Positions 22,385 to 33,239 of a stretch of 64,000 bases of DNA are shown piece after piece. Source of the stretch: Cylicocyclus nassatus. Its lineage: Eukaryota; Nematoda; Chromadorea; Rhabditida; Strongylidae. The DNA is taken from NCBI GenBank assembly GCA_958299035.1, contig CATQJL010000316.1, positions 42,210,025 to 42,274,024 on the forward strand. The letters are read 5' to 3'. The position numbers and the translations under genes were made by a program. Numbering within the stretch: position 1 is the first letter of the stretch; every line of letters starts with the position of its first letter. The notes below the pieces were generated by a model, which was not told where the DNA came from, did not search any database, and worked only from the letters and a program-made list of their open reading frames with translations.

Positions 22385-24110
22385 AAAGGATATGTATAGA
22401 TTCTTTAAGATTTCACCATTCGTTCTAGTAATATACGAATTGTTAAAAAAATATTAGGGGTCGGATTGGTCGAAGCGTTTGATTGCATGATGCGTTTGAT
22501 GAAGATGGCTGACTCACTTTCAGGCCTCTGAGGACGGCGTATCCGCTAAAACGTTGAACAGCACAATAAACTGTTGCTATAAAAACCTGTTGTGGCTTAA
22601 CATTTTTGATTTACAGGGAAAGAGATTGTGACATGACTTCTTGTTAATCAATTACTTTATTTTATTAAACAAAAAAAGCGAGAAATCTCTTTGATTTTTC
22701 AACGCCAGTAGATGTGTCGCACAAATAATTCAGTAGGTACAGCTCTTTTCCATAGCAAATCTTTCGTATTGAGTGCACTACTACTATTTTGTCGCATCCC
22801 AAGATAATAGAGGCAGACAAGTGCAGCTCATGTAAGCAATCGATTTTCGATGGCAAAAACCTGGAGCAGCTATTAAGTTGTTCGATTTTTGATACTTTTC
22901 ACGCTGATATCGATACAATGATACTGGCATAATTTTCCGCGACCATAGTTGAAGGATAATCTGTTTTTGGAAAATTCAAGTGCTTACCGCTGACCTAACA
23001 CAGAGCAACTGCTCCGTGGAAGAGCAGTATGTGAATAATAAGAACATACATTCAGAAATGAATATCTTACAACCGCCAATGATCCTTCTCCTAAGCCTAA
23101 GTGTTATTCAATTTATAATTCTTACTCAATTCAACTGGCGTTGTGCTGAGAAGGCTGACTCGTCAAGGAAATATGTGGGGTTTCGAATGAACAAAGGTCG
23201 ATTTGGAGCTCAGGTGACTTAATGAATGCTAAAATTGTACCAATAATCCTCTTCACTTCAGCTTTTTCACCTCATCTCCGGTTATGGAATTGCAAGAACC
23301 CTAAACAGAACTCATTATTTGTCGTTGCAAGATGGTTATATAGCTCACGTAGTCAAATTTTTGCGCCAATTCAAAGATGTGTTTCCACGTTTGCAGGACA
23401 CATTTGTTTTGGCACCAGTAAGTGTTGGCTTCTTCTAAAAAAGCGATGACGAATGTCAAAGAGTTAATGTTTCAAAGTGAAACAAAATTTTCGGTTTTCC
23501 TGACCCTATTCTTAAAATCGCAACCTAAGCCTGATGATCTCCTATCTTCAAAAGAAATCTCGATTATGTAGTGGTGCTAAAGAAAAAGCCGTTTCTAATG
23601 TTTTGGTTGTTATCATATCATTTCATACTTCAGTAGCAGTCGTAGCTAGGAGCGGCAAGCGTTGTAAGAAGCTTTAAAGGTAGGAGCAACGAACAAGCGT
23701 TTTATGCCATAGGGTGCGAATATCCATTATTCGCGCTCGGTGATTTGTAATTACTGAGATTAACACTAACAATAGCTGTTTTCAAAACTTCATTTTCAAT
23801 AATTGACTAGCAATCAGGGGAAAGTAGATTATAATATGTATGAAAAAGTTTGGTGACTGACGCATAATAAGTATTGAAGCAGTCTTACGAAGATCAAAAC
23901 AATGTTAATTTTTTTAAAGCTCATTTTAATGAGCCCCTTTTTCAAGCAAGCAGCATGGAAAATTTTTGAAATGCAGTTTACAAAAAGACGGTACTCTGCA
24001 CAAGCTCAAACGATCTTATGCCTAGAAAAAATTTGTTAGAATACAGAAAGAGCGGGAAAGACAAGTAAACTGAATAAATAAAGCTTAATAAAAATGTGTT
24101 ATTTTTGGCT
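22385..24110. other. No recognisable gene
   Basis: AT-rich. The frame at 22980-23222 has a hydrophobic stretch (MILLLSLSVIQFIILTQF) that could be a membrane segment, but no family match, no conserved context and low-complexity composition. Not called. No repeat family recognised. Confidence 0.5.
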
Positions 24111-24115
24111 CTTTA

Positions 24116-25175
24116 TGAGAAACTAGCTGGCTTACCCGGCTCCGCCGTATCCGGACCAAACTTGGCACACATACACTTCGGGCCCCGGCGGGTGTCACAG
24201 TCCACTTTTCGTTATCGATCGATGTCGATTTTACCGTTTTTTATCGATTTTTTTGCAGAGTTCACCTACAGGGCTAGGAGTTGGCACAGGGGGAAGTGAG
24301 CATGGGGATTTCGAATACAATATTAGTTTTCAGGATCGTCCATTACTTTTATTGATTTTATCGATTTTTTGTAAATTTTGACATGCGAGGCTGGGATTTT
24401 GCACAGGGGAGTAATCGAGCATGCTGATTACGAACACAATATTAGTTTTCAGGATCGTCCATTACTTTTATCGATTTTATCGATTTTTTTGTAAAGTTTG
24501 ACCTGCAGGGCTGGGAGTTTGCACAGGGGGGTAATCGAGCATGCTGATCACCCCCCTTGGGGATGATCAGCATGCTCGATTACCCCACTGTGCCAACTCC
24601 CAGCCCCCTAGCTCAAACTTTGCAAAAAAAATCGATAAAATCGATAAAAGTAATCGATAATCCCGAAAACCAATACTGTATTCGGAATCCCCATGCTCGA
24701 TTACCCCCCTGTGCGAACTCCCAGCCCCGGCTCAAACTTTGCAAAAAAATCGATAAAATCGATAAAAGTAATCGATAATCCTGAAAACCAATATTGTATT
24801 CGGAATCCCCATGCTCGATTACCCCCCCTGTGCCAACTCCCAGCCTCGTAGCTCAAACTTTGCAAAAAAATCGATAAAATCGATAAAAGTAATCGATAAT
24901 CCTAAAAACCAATATTGTATTTGGAATCCCCATGCTCGATTACCCCCCTGTGCCAACTCCCAGCCCCGTAGGTGAACTCAGCAAAAAAATCGATAAAAAT
25001 CGATAAAATCGATATCGATCGATGATGAAAAGTAGCCTATGACACCCGCCGGGGCCCGAAGTGTATGTGTGCCAAGTTTGGTCCGGATCGGTTCAGAAAT
25101 GGAATTTTCTATTCGGAACATACGTACACACATACATACAGACAGACAAACAGACATTCAGCTTTATATATAAGA
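24116..25175. mobile_element. Foldback retroelement-like repeat with ATCGATAAAA tandem core
   Basis: The head CTAGCTGGCTTACCCGGCTC and the tail with CATACATACAGACAGACAAA then TTTATATATAAGAT resemble ends seen on non-LTR (RTE/SINE-like) repeats in many invertebrates. Internally, 24146-24550 is the reverse complement of 24564-25090, meeting in a near-perfect palindrome at 24531-24583. A second locus at 61425-62840 has the same head and tail but not the full foldback. No reverse transcriptase frame is present. Class assignment is an inference from the ends only. Confidence 0.6.
24565..24990 (+). repeat. Tandem repeat, about 120-bp unit, four copies
   Basis: CATGCTCGATTACCCC recurs at 24571, 24692, 24810 and 24931. 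Each unit continues with ACTCCCAGCCCC, CTCAAACTTTGC and ATCGATAAAATCGATAAAAG. Reverse-complement units of the same family fill 24230-24550. Confidence 0.9.
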
Positions 25176-25654
25176 TTGGCTAGCGCTTGCCGGCTTCTAG
25201 CGCCGACTGTTGGCAAGACTCTAGCGTTTATTCCTTTTTCAAATCAGCTAGTAAAGTGACTATCCCATAAAACTACTAAGGTGATGTTTACTTGTTTTAC
25301 TACTTACAACATTTTATGGTCTTTGGATAGTGCAAGGTTTCGACGTTTTACTACAAAAGCAGTATTTCTCACATTTTTTCTACATTTAGTCGAGAAAGTG
25401 TAACCAAAAATCTGTCTTCTTTCAATTCTCTCTCTCTTTAACTAAATATTGTACATCATTCATTTCATTTAACATGAAAAGTTTTATGTGATACACGATT
25501 ATAGTTGAAAGTTTAACTCAATATCTTACTTTTGAATTTGTAAGTAACTGTTATTGCTGCCAGCTTTACTAAGGTTGACCCGATCTCACTTATCCATAAA
25601 AGCTTTTGCTGTCCGATGTTCTATTTTGACTCAAGTGGAACGCACTGATAGTGT

Positions 25655-25790
25655 GTGTATGATGTGTATGGTGTATATGGTGTGTATAGTGTGTATGGTG
25701 TGTATGTTGTGTATGGTGTGTATGGTGTATATGGTGTGTATAGTGTGTATGGTGTGTATGGTGTGTATGGTTGTGTATGGTTGTGTATAT
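25655..25790 (+). repeat. Minisatellite of GTGTATGGT units
   Basis: About 15 imperfect copies of the 9-mer GTGTATGGT (variants GTGTATAGT, GTATATGGT, GTGTATGTT). Because the unit is 9 nt, several frames stay open and translate as VYG or TPY/HTH repeats; these are not genes. Confidence 0.95.
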
Positions 25791-25792
25791 GC

Positions 25793-25867
25793 TCAGATAA
25801 TAGTCGCAAAAATCGCATGGCAAGCGGCCATGCGATTTTTGGACAAGCGGGCACCGGAAAAATATTA
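25793..25867. repeat. Family A end fragment with a perfect hairpin
   Basis: CTCAGATAATAGTCGC is a family A terminus. AAAAATCGCATGG (about 25808) and CCATGCGATTTTT (about 25828) form a hairpin, followed by GGACAAGCGGGCACCGGAAA, which matches 36170-36195 inside a family A copy. It adjoins the minisatellite. Confidence 0.65.
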
Positions 25868-25869
25868 GG

Positions 25870-26690
25870 CTAAAAACTAAGTTTTGCAACCGGTTTCATA
25901 ACTTCACTCTCTTTGGATATGGCGCACTCGAACTTTGGAATTATTTAGAAGGCAATGTGAGCTACAAGATGGCACAAACTGTCTAAATTTTGAACACAAA
26001 ATAGAAAAGTTTCAGACGTTTTTCGAAAAGTAGTGAAATTTGAGAATTTTTGGGGTTTCAAGCTAAAATGAAGCCTTTGACAGCCTAAACCATGCGCAGT
26101 AATTCGGATTCGTCTACATCTCATTGCTGAAGGTTGACTCCTTTGGCCTATTAAGAAAGAAACAAAATTTAGGGGTACGTCGAGATTCGGCGTCCTCATA
26201 AAGTCGAAAGAGTCGATGTACGCAAGAGCTGCTGGGGACGACCGTCAATGACTAAAGAGTCCGAAGCTGAAATTACGCCGAGACTTCACATAGTAAGGTT
26301 GTTTAACCTGCCAACGCGTATATCACATTCATTTGTTCAATCAACGCCTTTTTCCTTGTTTAGGGTGAGACCCTATATCGTACACCTACAGTAATCCTAC
26401 AAAAAAGCCCTTATCACGCAATTTCACTATAGTTTTCGTGGTCAGCATGTCGGATAACACCCCTATGCCAAGTTTCAGCCAAATCCGTCAAACTTTGCAT
26501 TTTCCCCTTCATACCATGCACCTACCGCAACCCTCACTGCAACGTCAGAATTTGGTAGGACAGCAGCTGCGCTTGTAGCTTACGTAATGACCAACGCAGT
26601 GGCAAAATTTGAGTGCGCCATGTTGAGTAAGAGGGAAGTTATGAGACCAGTTGCAAAACGCAGTTTCCAATCTAATAATTCGCTAATTTC
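25870..26690. other. No gene; faint interspersed repeat
   Basis: The segment 26430-26540 (CAGCATGTCGGATAACACCC, then GCCAAGTTTCAGCC) shares phrases with 27590-27630 and with 61990-62090 (CAGCATGTCGAATAAGCC type). Nothing else supportable. Confidence 0.45.
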
Positions 26691-27310
26691 TTGCAGTCCG
26701 CTTGCAGAAGTTTGGGAGAATGTTGACTAGATGTTTGACAAATGCTCGAAGAACTGTCGCGGTTTTCTGTAGAAAAGCTGCGGCGCAGTGGCCGCATTCT
26801 CGCGGACTTTTCGCGGGAATTTGCGAAAATATTGGGGGCCGCACGTTCCTTTGTAAAGGACCGCACAGCCCGTAGGTACCTTCCACAGAGAAAAAGTACC
26901 CCAAATTCGGATAATCAAACCAGCTATGAAACCTCTACTATATACTCAGATAATCGACGGGGATAGGAGGCCCGCAAACTTGCGCTTTTCTGCAGGGGGT
27001 CAGCAGAATTGGGGCGTGGCCAAACCTTCAGCGGGCGGTACTTCCTTTTCGCATATTGTGCCAGCGAGCAGTAATACAGCATTTCCTCGGCAGATAATTT
27101 CTTTCAGCGATCGCTGGCCAAACTTTCAGCAAGCGCTTAGACTCTTTTAATGCAGTTTTGGGGGTACGGCGAGCTAAGATGAGACTCTAATGAGACTCGC
27201 GGAGAGTCCGCGAGAATGCGGTCACTGCGCCACAACTAATCTATGGGAAAACCGCAACTGTTCTTCGAGCATTCGTCTAAAAATTAGCCAACATTCTTTC
27301 AAATTTCTTA
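26690..27310. repeat. Family A, rearranged inverted duplication
   Basis: The first part (26690-26930) is the reverse complement of the right half of a family A element (GCAGTCCGCTTGCAG, GCGGCGCAGTGGCCGCATTC). From CTCAGATAATCGACGGGG at about 26940 onward a second, forward-oriented copy runs from the left end towards the right end, missing a middle segment. The two face each other, so this is a head-to-head family A fusion or foldback derivative. Confidence 0.7.
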
Positions 27311-28190
27311 AGGAATTTTTTAAATTTTCTTACTGTGCGTGAATGACGGTAGGCCTAAACATCAGTGCTGGTATCTTATATATGGGCTTATCAGACATTA
27401 TTGACTGACATCATGTTGATAACATATTTATATCCTCAATGACGACCCCTCCTCTTACTAGCCCTCTACATCCTCCAGCTGTGGCGTTTCACACCCCACG
27501 CTTGACCCTGGTCATAACCATCATTGATCTCGTACAGACCAAGTTTCCCTTGTTGATTCAAGAAAAGCATGTGAGCATTATTTTCGCAATTAGCATGTCA
27601 AATAACTCCCGTGAGCCAAGTTTCAGCGGATTTTGAGGTTTCCAAATTTTGGGACACTTAAGTGAGGGTGTCATCTTCGAACATGCTAACTTTGTTTTAA
27701 AGGTGATTAAACTATTTCTTCTAGCACTCATTTGTACTACTACTTCTTTGCTCACCTTAAAAATCTTACCACAAATAATCTTCAAACTTTGGAATTGAAA
27801 GCAGCCAAAATTTCGTTTGTCCCATTTTCCGCTTTCACTTTCTCAAACTAGAGAAGGCCAATCAGGCTCAAATCACTTTTGTGAAAGTTACGAGAATCAG
27901 GCTATCGAATATCTGTTTTCGCCGCCTTCCCTCGCGATTCGCTAGTAGCGCAGACTTACAAAGGAAACGATACTTGGTGTCCGTGGCCTTTTGAGATGAA
28001 ACGTATACCATCACATTCGTTTTGAAACGCTGATTCCGAATCTGACTTCCATTTCTGCTAATCGTCTCACTAAAAGAAGTCATGAAGAATTTTCGCGTCA
28101 ATGGTTGTCTAAGAGAAATGCGACCACAGGTGCGATAAGCTGAGAATGACCCATCCAGGGTGAAGGGAGTCACAGCGGTCGCAGCCCCTC
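27310..28190. repeat. Family D, two segments in opposite orientation
   Basis: 27330-27530 matches 1070-1265 in direct orientation (TTACTGTGCGTG, CACACCCCACGC). 27640-27925 matches 690-990 reverse-complemented (AACATGCTAACTTTG, CCAATCAGGCTCAAATCAC). 27930-28090 matches 30790-30935 reverse-complemented. A poly-G run of 15 follows at about 28242. Non-coding. Confidence 0.6.
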
Positions 28191-28546
28191 CGGGTGAAGG
28201 GTGTTTTAGTTGATCAAGAAATCACAAAATTGTCGACCGGTGGGGGGGGGGGGGGGAGGGGAGTGGTGTTCCCAATTTCTTCTTCATGCGGAAATCTGTT
28301 TCCTTGAATGTAAGTTTTTACTTCTTCATCTAAATAAGTTGAAACTAGAAAAGCAATCTTTGAAATAGTATAATTCATTGACAAATAAACTCCATGAAAT
28401 TTACTTCCTACCCACCCCTTAATCCCCTGTCTCCTTTCCCTTGAACCCCTTTTGGTATAAAACTTGTTTGTTTATTCCTAATCTCAAAAAATCCACGAAT
28501 AAGCTAGAAATTACCAGCGAGCCGTCACTATACGAATACTAACTTA

Positions 28547-29257
28547 TATGTTGAACGAAAGTTCTTTCACACCAAATTCAAAAATTCATAACTTCTGAAT
28601 TTTCCAACCGATTGGACCGCTCTTATTTTAATATGTGAAAGAGTAGGTCATGCTCTTTATGAAGACATCTCAAATGCTTACTAGTGATGATCTATTGCAC
28701 AGATAGGAGCGGTAGAAGAAAATTGGTCAAAATTTGAATTTTCTGTGTAGGGTCATAAAAAATCGGAAAGTTGCAACAAAAATTGGAGCAGTCGGTATTG
28801 TAGATTTTTTCACCAGCTCTTTCTGACTGTGCAAAGTTTGCCCGATTGAGCGTCTCTATGAAAAGTTGCAATTTTCCTGAAAAAATGACAAAATAAATCA
28901 AATTCGCCCTTTTGTACTGCTTGCCCGAAAATCATAACTTTTCACAGAGACGCTCAATCGGCGCAAATTTTGCACTTTTAGAAAAAGCTGGTGAAAGAAC
29001 CTACAATACCGACTGCTCCGATTTTTGTTGCAAGTTTTCGATTTTTTATGACCCTATACAGAAAATTCGAATTTTGACTAATTTTCTCCTACAGCTCCTA
29101 TCTGCGCAACAGATGACCATTAGCAAGCATCTAAGAAGTCGTTATAAAGAGCATGACTTACTTTTTCAGATAAAAATAAAAGCGTTCCAATAGGCTGGAA
29201 AATTCAGAAGTTATGAATTTTTCAATTTGCTGCGAAAGAACTTTCGGTTCAACTTAA
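28547..29257. mobile_element. Mariner-type MITE, two about 340-bp arms with almost no loop
   Basis: Left end ATGTTGAACGAAAGTTCTTT; right end reverse-complements to TTAAGTTGAACCGAAAGTTC. Arms mirror each other nearly to the centre (about 28895-28925), sharing ATTCATAACTTCTGAATTTTCC, GAGCGTCTC and TTGCAACAAAAATTGGAGCA or complements. Target duplication unclear, probably TA-like. Transcribed, the arms would form a long hairpin. Confidence 0.8.
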
Positions 29258-29439
29258 AACATGCTCGAAGTTATTGATCAAAAATCTTTTCAAACTTATT
29301 TTTCTTCTACATAATAAGCATTAGCTATACGAAATCAATCAGTCTTTGCAAACATGCGCTCTGCTCTATCTTATGTTCAGCTGCGGGCTACTAAGTACCT
29401 GATTAAAATGGAGCTTTAATTTTTAACATTTGGAATTTT

Positions 29440-30530
29440 TTAAAAGAATAAATGTGTAACTTCTGTAAAACAGCAACGTCAGCAAGGGAAATGTTTTTGA
29501 AACTAACTTGTCTTCCGCTTTTAGAGAATATATAGTTTGCCTGGAGTCTATTGAAAAAGTGCCTGGTGAAAAGTGTCGGTAGTGATTTCTGGATATTTAC
29601 GAGTTTTTAAGATAGAAAATTCAGTAACTTCTGTAGATGAACATCTTGTACGCCATAATAGTCACCATTGGAACCGCCTCATCCTCCGCTTTTAGAAAAT
29701 ATGTACTTTGCCTGTGCTCCGTTAAAAAAAGTGCTTGGGTGAAGGGTGTCCTAGTGATTTTTGGAGATTTTCAAGTTTTTAACATAAAAAAATTCATAAC
29801 TTCTGTAGATGAACACCTTGTACGCCGAGATGGCCACCTGGAACCGCCTCGTCCTTCGCATTCAGAAAATATACACTTTGCCTGAAGTTCGTTAGAAAAT
29901 GCTCAGGGTGGGTGAGACTTTATAATGGGAGTGCTCAAGTACAGGCTTTTTTACTATTGTAAAAAGACGTCTATCACTAAGACACCCTTCACCCAGGCAC
30001 TCTTTCTAACGGTGCCCGGGCAAAGTATGTATTTTTTGAAAGCGAAGGACGAGACGGTTCCAAAGGTGACCATCGCGACGTACAAATATTCGTCTACAGA
30101 AGTTATGAATTTTTATATGTTAGAAAGTAGAAAATCTCCAAAAATCACTAGCCACCCTTCACCCAGGCACTTTCTTCAATGTACTCCAAGCAAAGTATAT
30201 ATTTTCTGAAAGCGGAAGACGACACGGTTCCAAAGGTGACTATACAGGCGTATAATATATTCATATACAGAAGCTATGAATTTTTTTACTTTGAAAACTC
30301 GAAAATTTCCAAACATCACTAGGCAAACCCTCCACCGCACTTTCTTGAATGGATCTCAGACATTCTTTAAATTTTCTGAAAGCAGAGGACGGCAGGTTCT
30401 AACGATGTCCATTTCGCCTTAAAAGATGTTCATCTGCAAAAGTTATGAATTTTTTATGTTAAAAACTCAAAAATGTCCAGAAATCACACCTCACACCCGT
30501 CACCAAGCACTTTTTCAACAAACTCCTGCT
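29440..30530. repeat. Inverted pair of about 170-bp tandem arrays
   Basis: Forward units contain CTTCTGTAGATGAACATCTT at 29628 and CTTCTGTAGATGAACACCTT at 29799 (171 bp apart), with an older unit before. From about 29960 the units run reverse-complemented (TCTACAGAAGTTATGAA near 30090, then about 30260 and 30430). The centre CTTTTTTAC/GTAAAAAG near 29955 is a small hairpin. No frame persists through all units. Confidence 0.85.
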
Positions 30531-30689
30531 TTCCTATACATAAATAATTCACGTACATATATACCTTGGTCCCGACTCAGGGGTGAAGCGGGTTTGAGGA
30601 AATTCTAACACTATCCCACCTGTGAATGCGACCAAGGATGCCTAACTTTCAAAAAGAAGCTTGATTGAGGCAATGCAAAGTTGAAAAGC

Positions 30690-30770
30690 ACAAAAGGAGT
30701 CGAATCTAAACCTGCACCAACGTGTGAGGGCTATCGTACTAGCCACTACACCACATCATAGCGGCGGTTT
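30690..30770 (-). other. tRNA-derived Pol III head (SINE-like)
   Basis: On the minus strand TGGTGTAGTGG matches the A-box consensus exactly. About 36 nt later GATTCGACTCC matches the core B box. The T stem does not pair, so it is not a working tRNA. The downstream minus-strand sequence is AT-rich and non-coding. Best read as a SINE head or tRNA pseudogene. Confidence 0.5.
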
Positions 30771-30941
30771 TGGCATTTCGAAGATGTCTCCTTTGACGCA
30801 AAAATCCTTCATAACTTCTTTTAGACAAACGAATAGCAGAAACGGAAGACAGATTCGGAATCAGCGCTCCAAGGTGAGTGTAATGGTATACATCTCCTTT
30901 CAAAAGGCCACGGACACCAAGTATCGTTTCCGTAAGTTGAT

Positions 30942-31005
30942 GGAATGTGGCACAACCTCTAAAAAGCTGTGGCGGCCTCAGCTTATTAAAAATTGTGCCA
31001 CACCC
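30942..31005. repeat. 64-bp near-palindrome
   Basis: GGAATGTGGCACAACCTCT at left is mirrored by AAATTGTGCCACACC at right, with AAGCTGTGGCGGCCTCAGCTT at the centre. A sibling lies at 42712-42772. It may be a minimal MITE or a cruciform-forming repeat. Confidence 0.7.
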
Positions 31006-31059
31006 CATTAACCTGCCGCTGAAAAGAATTTTAGTGAAGAAAATACATACAATTTAATA

Positions 31060-31530
31060 GACTTAGTCTTGTATCTTTCACAAAGGTAATTTGGGTCTTG
31101 ATTTTCTTGGCTCAGGGTAAATGCTGGTGAAAACGCGGCCATTGAGAACGAAAACTGGGACAGACGATATTTTGACCTGCTTCTAATTCTATAGCTTGAT
31201 GGTTATTTAAAGCAGGACATGGTATTGGTAAATAAGGAGTGGTGCTTTGTATTGAGTACAAAAAAAGTTGGCTAATTCTTTTTTGAAATACAGTTAGTCA
31301 TGTTTGAAAATGATCAGTTTACTAGCGTGTTCCAATATTGGGAACCCTCAGAATTTGCTGAATCTTGGCCTGGTGGTTATTTGTCTGATAGGTACGAACA
31401 TGCTCCTAATTATACAGTAGAGCCTTTATGTCATGCCTACGAAGGCGATAATGCTGATGAGGGGGGGGGGCATTGAGACAAAAGATAGGGGGAGCTCGTA
31501 TCTGGCCTTGCGTGCCACACCTCTTGCTCG
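31060..31530 (+). repeat. Family D copy
   Basis: Shares AAACTGGGACAGACGA, GTTAGTCATGTTTGAAAATG and TGCGTGCCACACCTCTTGCT with other family D copies. Contains a G10 run at about 31461. Non-coding. Confidence 0.5.
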
Positions 31531-32008
31531 ACCCGGTTACGACTCATTTAAAGGTGTCTCGGCAAAATTTGTTCACCAGTCACCTTTTCGGAGCCTTTTC
31601 GCCATGAGGATCCATATCTTACAAGCAGTGAGCAGTGCATGGGAACGGCGAAAATGTGCATTTCAGGTCCGCTTTCAGTGAAAACGCCGGAAGTTTTTGC
31701 GCCCCGCCTCCTGCCTTTCGGCCCCGCCCACTTGCGCGTATTCTCCACTGAATGCGAACCTGGAAAAAAACTCATTTTAACTATTTTCGTGCGTTGAAAA
31801 GTCCAGAAATGGGTTTCTCATGGCGAAAAGCTCCAAGAGGTGGAAATCTGGAAAACATCTTGCCGAGATCTTCAAAACGCCTAAAAACATGAAGCATATT
31901 TGAGACTCGGAACTATATAATACGCATGGAAGCTGACAAAAGATCCTTGAGCTAATGGATAGTGCTCTTTCTCGGGCCGTAGGAGTGCGATCTTGTCGCC
32001 TGGAGTTG

Positions 32009-32332
32009 TTACAACTTCCACACTGCCAAATCGCTATCCTTGCTGACGGAACTGGCAAGTCGACGAATACGAATCGATTGAAACTGCTCACTATCCGCTT
32101 CTTGCGTATTCTCCAAGTTTCGGAAAAAAAGATCTAGCCCCAACTTATGTTGATCAATGCTGTACTCCTCGAAAAACTTGACGTATGCCAACTGACTAGC
32201 CGACGAATTGGATGTAGTAACATGATACAAAAGCGTACTCCGGCGTTCGCGCATGAGCGAAAGCGCAGCTTTCAAACAAATCACATGGCCGCGTAGATGC
32301 CTGTCTCTGCTGGAACTTTCGAAGGTGCTCAC
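32009..32332 (-). CDS. Weak candidate ORF, 107 residues, unknown
   Basis: I do not recognise this. The frame reads as ordinary soluble protein (RHLRGHVICLKAALSLMRER near residues 11-30, then LLYHVTTSNSSASQLAYVKF near 34-53), with more balanced composition than neighbouring AT-rich frames. The TTSNSSASQLA stretch faintly recalls the segment after the Walker A of UPF1-like helicases, but no Walker A precedes it in frame, so I do not assign that. It could be an exon, a decayed gene piece or chance. Flanks are unannotated; no splice sites, promoter or partner gene were identified. GC-box-like GCCCCGCC motifs at 31700-31735 are nearby but not linked. Confidence 0.2.
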   Translation of the reverse strand: MSTFESSSRDRHLRGHVICLKAALSLMRERRSTLLYHVTTSNSSASQLAYVKFFEEYSIDQHKLGLDLFFRNLENTQEADSEQFQSIRIRRLASSVSKDSDLAVWKL

Positions 32333-33017
32333 TAGCAGGATCGTCAGCTGCTAAGGGAGTAAGTATCTCGGGACTTACTGGCTACCTAGCGATCCAAGTT
32401 CTCTGTGGTTGATGTCTCAAATAGAGTCTTCTACCATTCTCATATTGACCGATAGTTTTGCACGCGGCACCACTTGCAGGAGGAAGTGACTGAAAATCCA
32501 AATTCTGAAATTTTAATGTATGGATACATCAGGATTTGCCGCTAATTCCGTACGTAGCGGCACTAATGGTGAACGACAAACGTAGACGTAATGACGAGTG
32601 ATAAGCAGCAAACAAAGATCCTACACTGGTTTTGCTGAGGCGTCACAATGATAGAACAGCGAGAGTACAAAGCAGGGAATAGGCGTTAGACACAAGTAAT
32701 GCAAAGAGCTAAACGGTTGGCCACAATTGACGTAGGGACATCCCGTTAGAAGTAGATGAATGCAAAATGCGAGCATTGTCTGCGGGAAAACCGGCCACAA
32801 GAAGGCACCGACAGCTCGGACAGTAGCCAATTATCACACAGCTCGCGCCACTCGAGGCATATGTGGATCACTCCATTCCAGTCTCAATCTAAGTGGACTG
32901 GCGGTAATCGCGCACTGGCGTCAGCCCAGTCTCAATGGATCCGGCTACTGCATGAATGCTATCTAACGAAGGCACGAAAATCTATGTATGCACTGCAGAA
33001 ACACTAAAATGGGGAAT

Positions 33018-33233
33018 TACCCTAATTTTCACGCGCATAGGACGCGGAGATTTTTTAAAAAATTAAACAGCGCAGACACAACGAAGGACTTCGCGACCAA
33101 AAAGCTATTTACAGTGCTGATATCGCCTGAGAGTATCGTGCGCCATAAGTTTCGTTTTCCGAAAAGCAGCAAGGCAGCTGAGCTGCACGTTTGAAAACCG
33201 AAATGTGCGTCTCAGACGCGTGAATTGAGAGTA
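33018..33233 (-). mobile_element. 216-bp MITE with TACCCTA..ACGCG ends, copy 1
   Basis: Starts TACCCTAATTTTCACGCG and ends with the near-complement CGCGTGAATTGAGAGTA. It is the reverse complement of the 217-bp element at 40393-40609, which shares the TTTTCGGAAAACG, CTCTCAGGC and GTCGCGAAGTC phrases. No ORF. A 2-3 bp duplication cannot be distinguished from the terminal TA. Confidence 0.75.
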
Positions 33234-33239
33234 GATTAA

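Noticed and set aside
25590..25889. His/Thr/Tyr-rich ORFs in several frames
   Set aside because: They are translations of the GTGTATGGT minisatellite.
29440..30530. Possible CRISPR-like array because of regular repeats
   Set aside because: Units are about 170 bp, imperfect, without short identical repeats and unique spacers, and the context is eukaryotic.
31955..32137. ADGTGKST on the plus strand, resembling a Walker A motif
   Set aside because: The position before the four variable residues is Leu instead of Gly or Ala, there is no Walker B or fold context, and it is antisense to another short frame.
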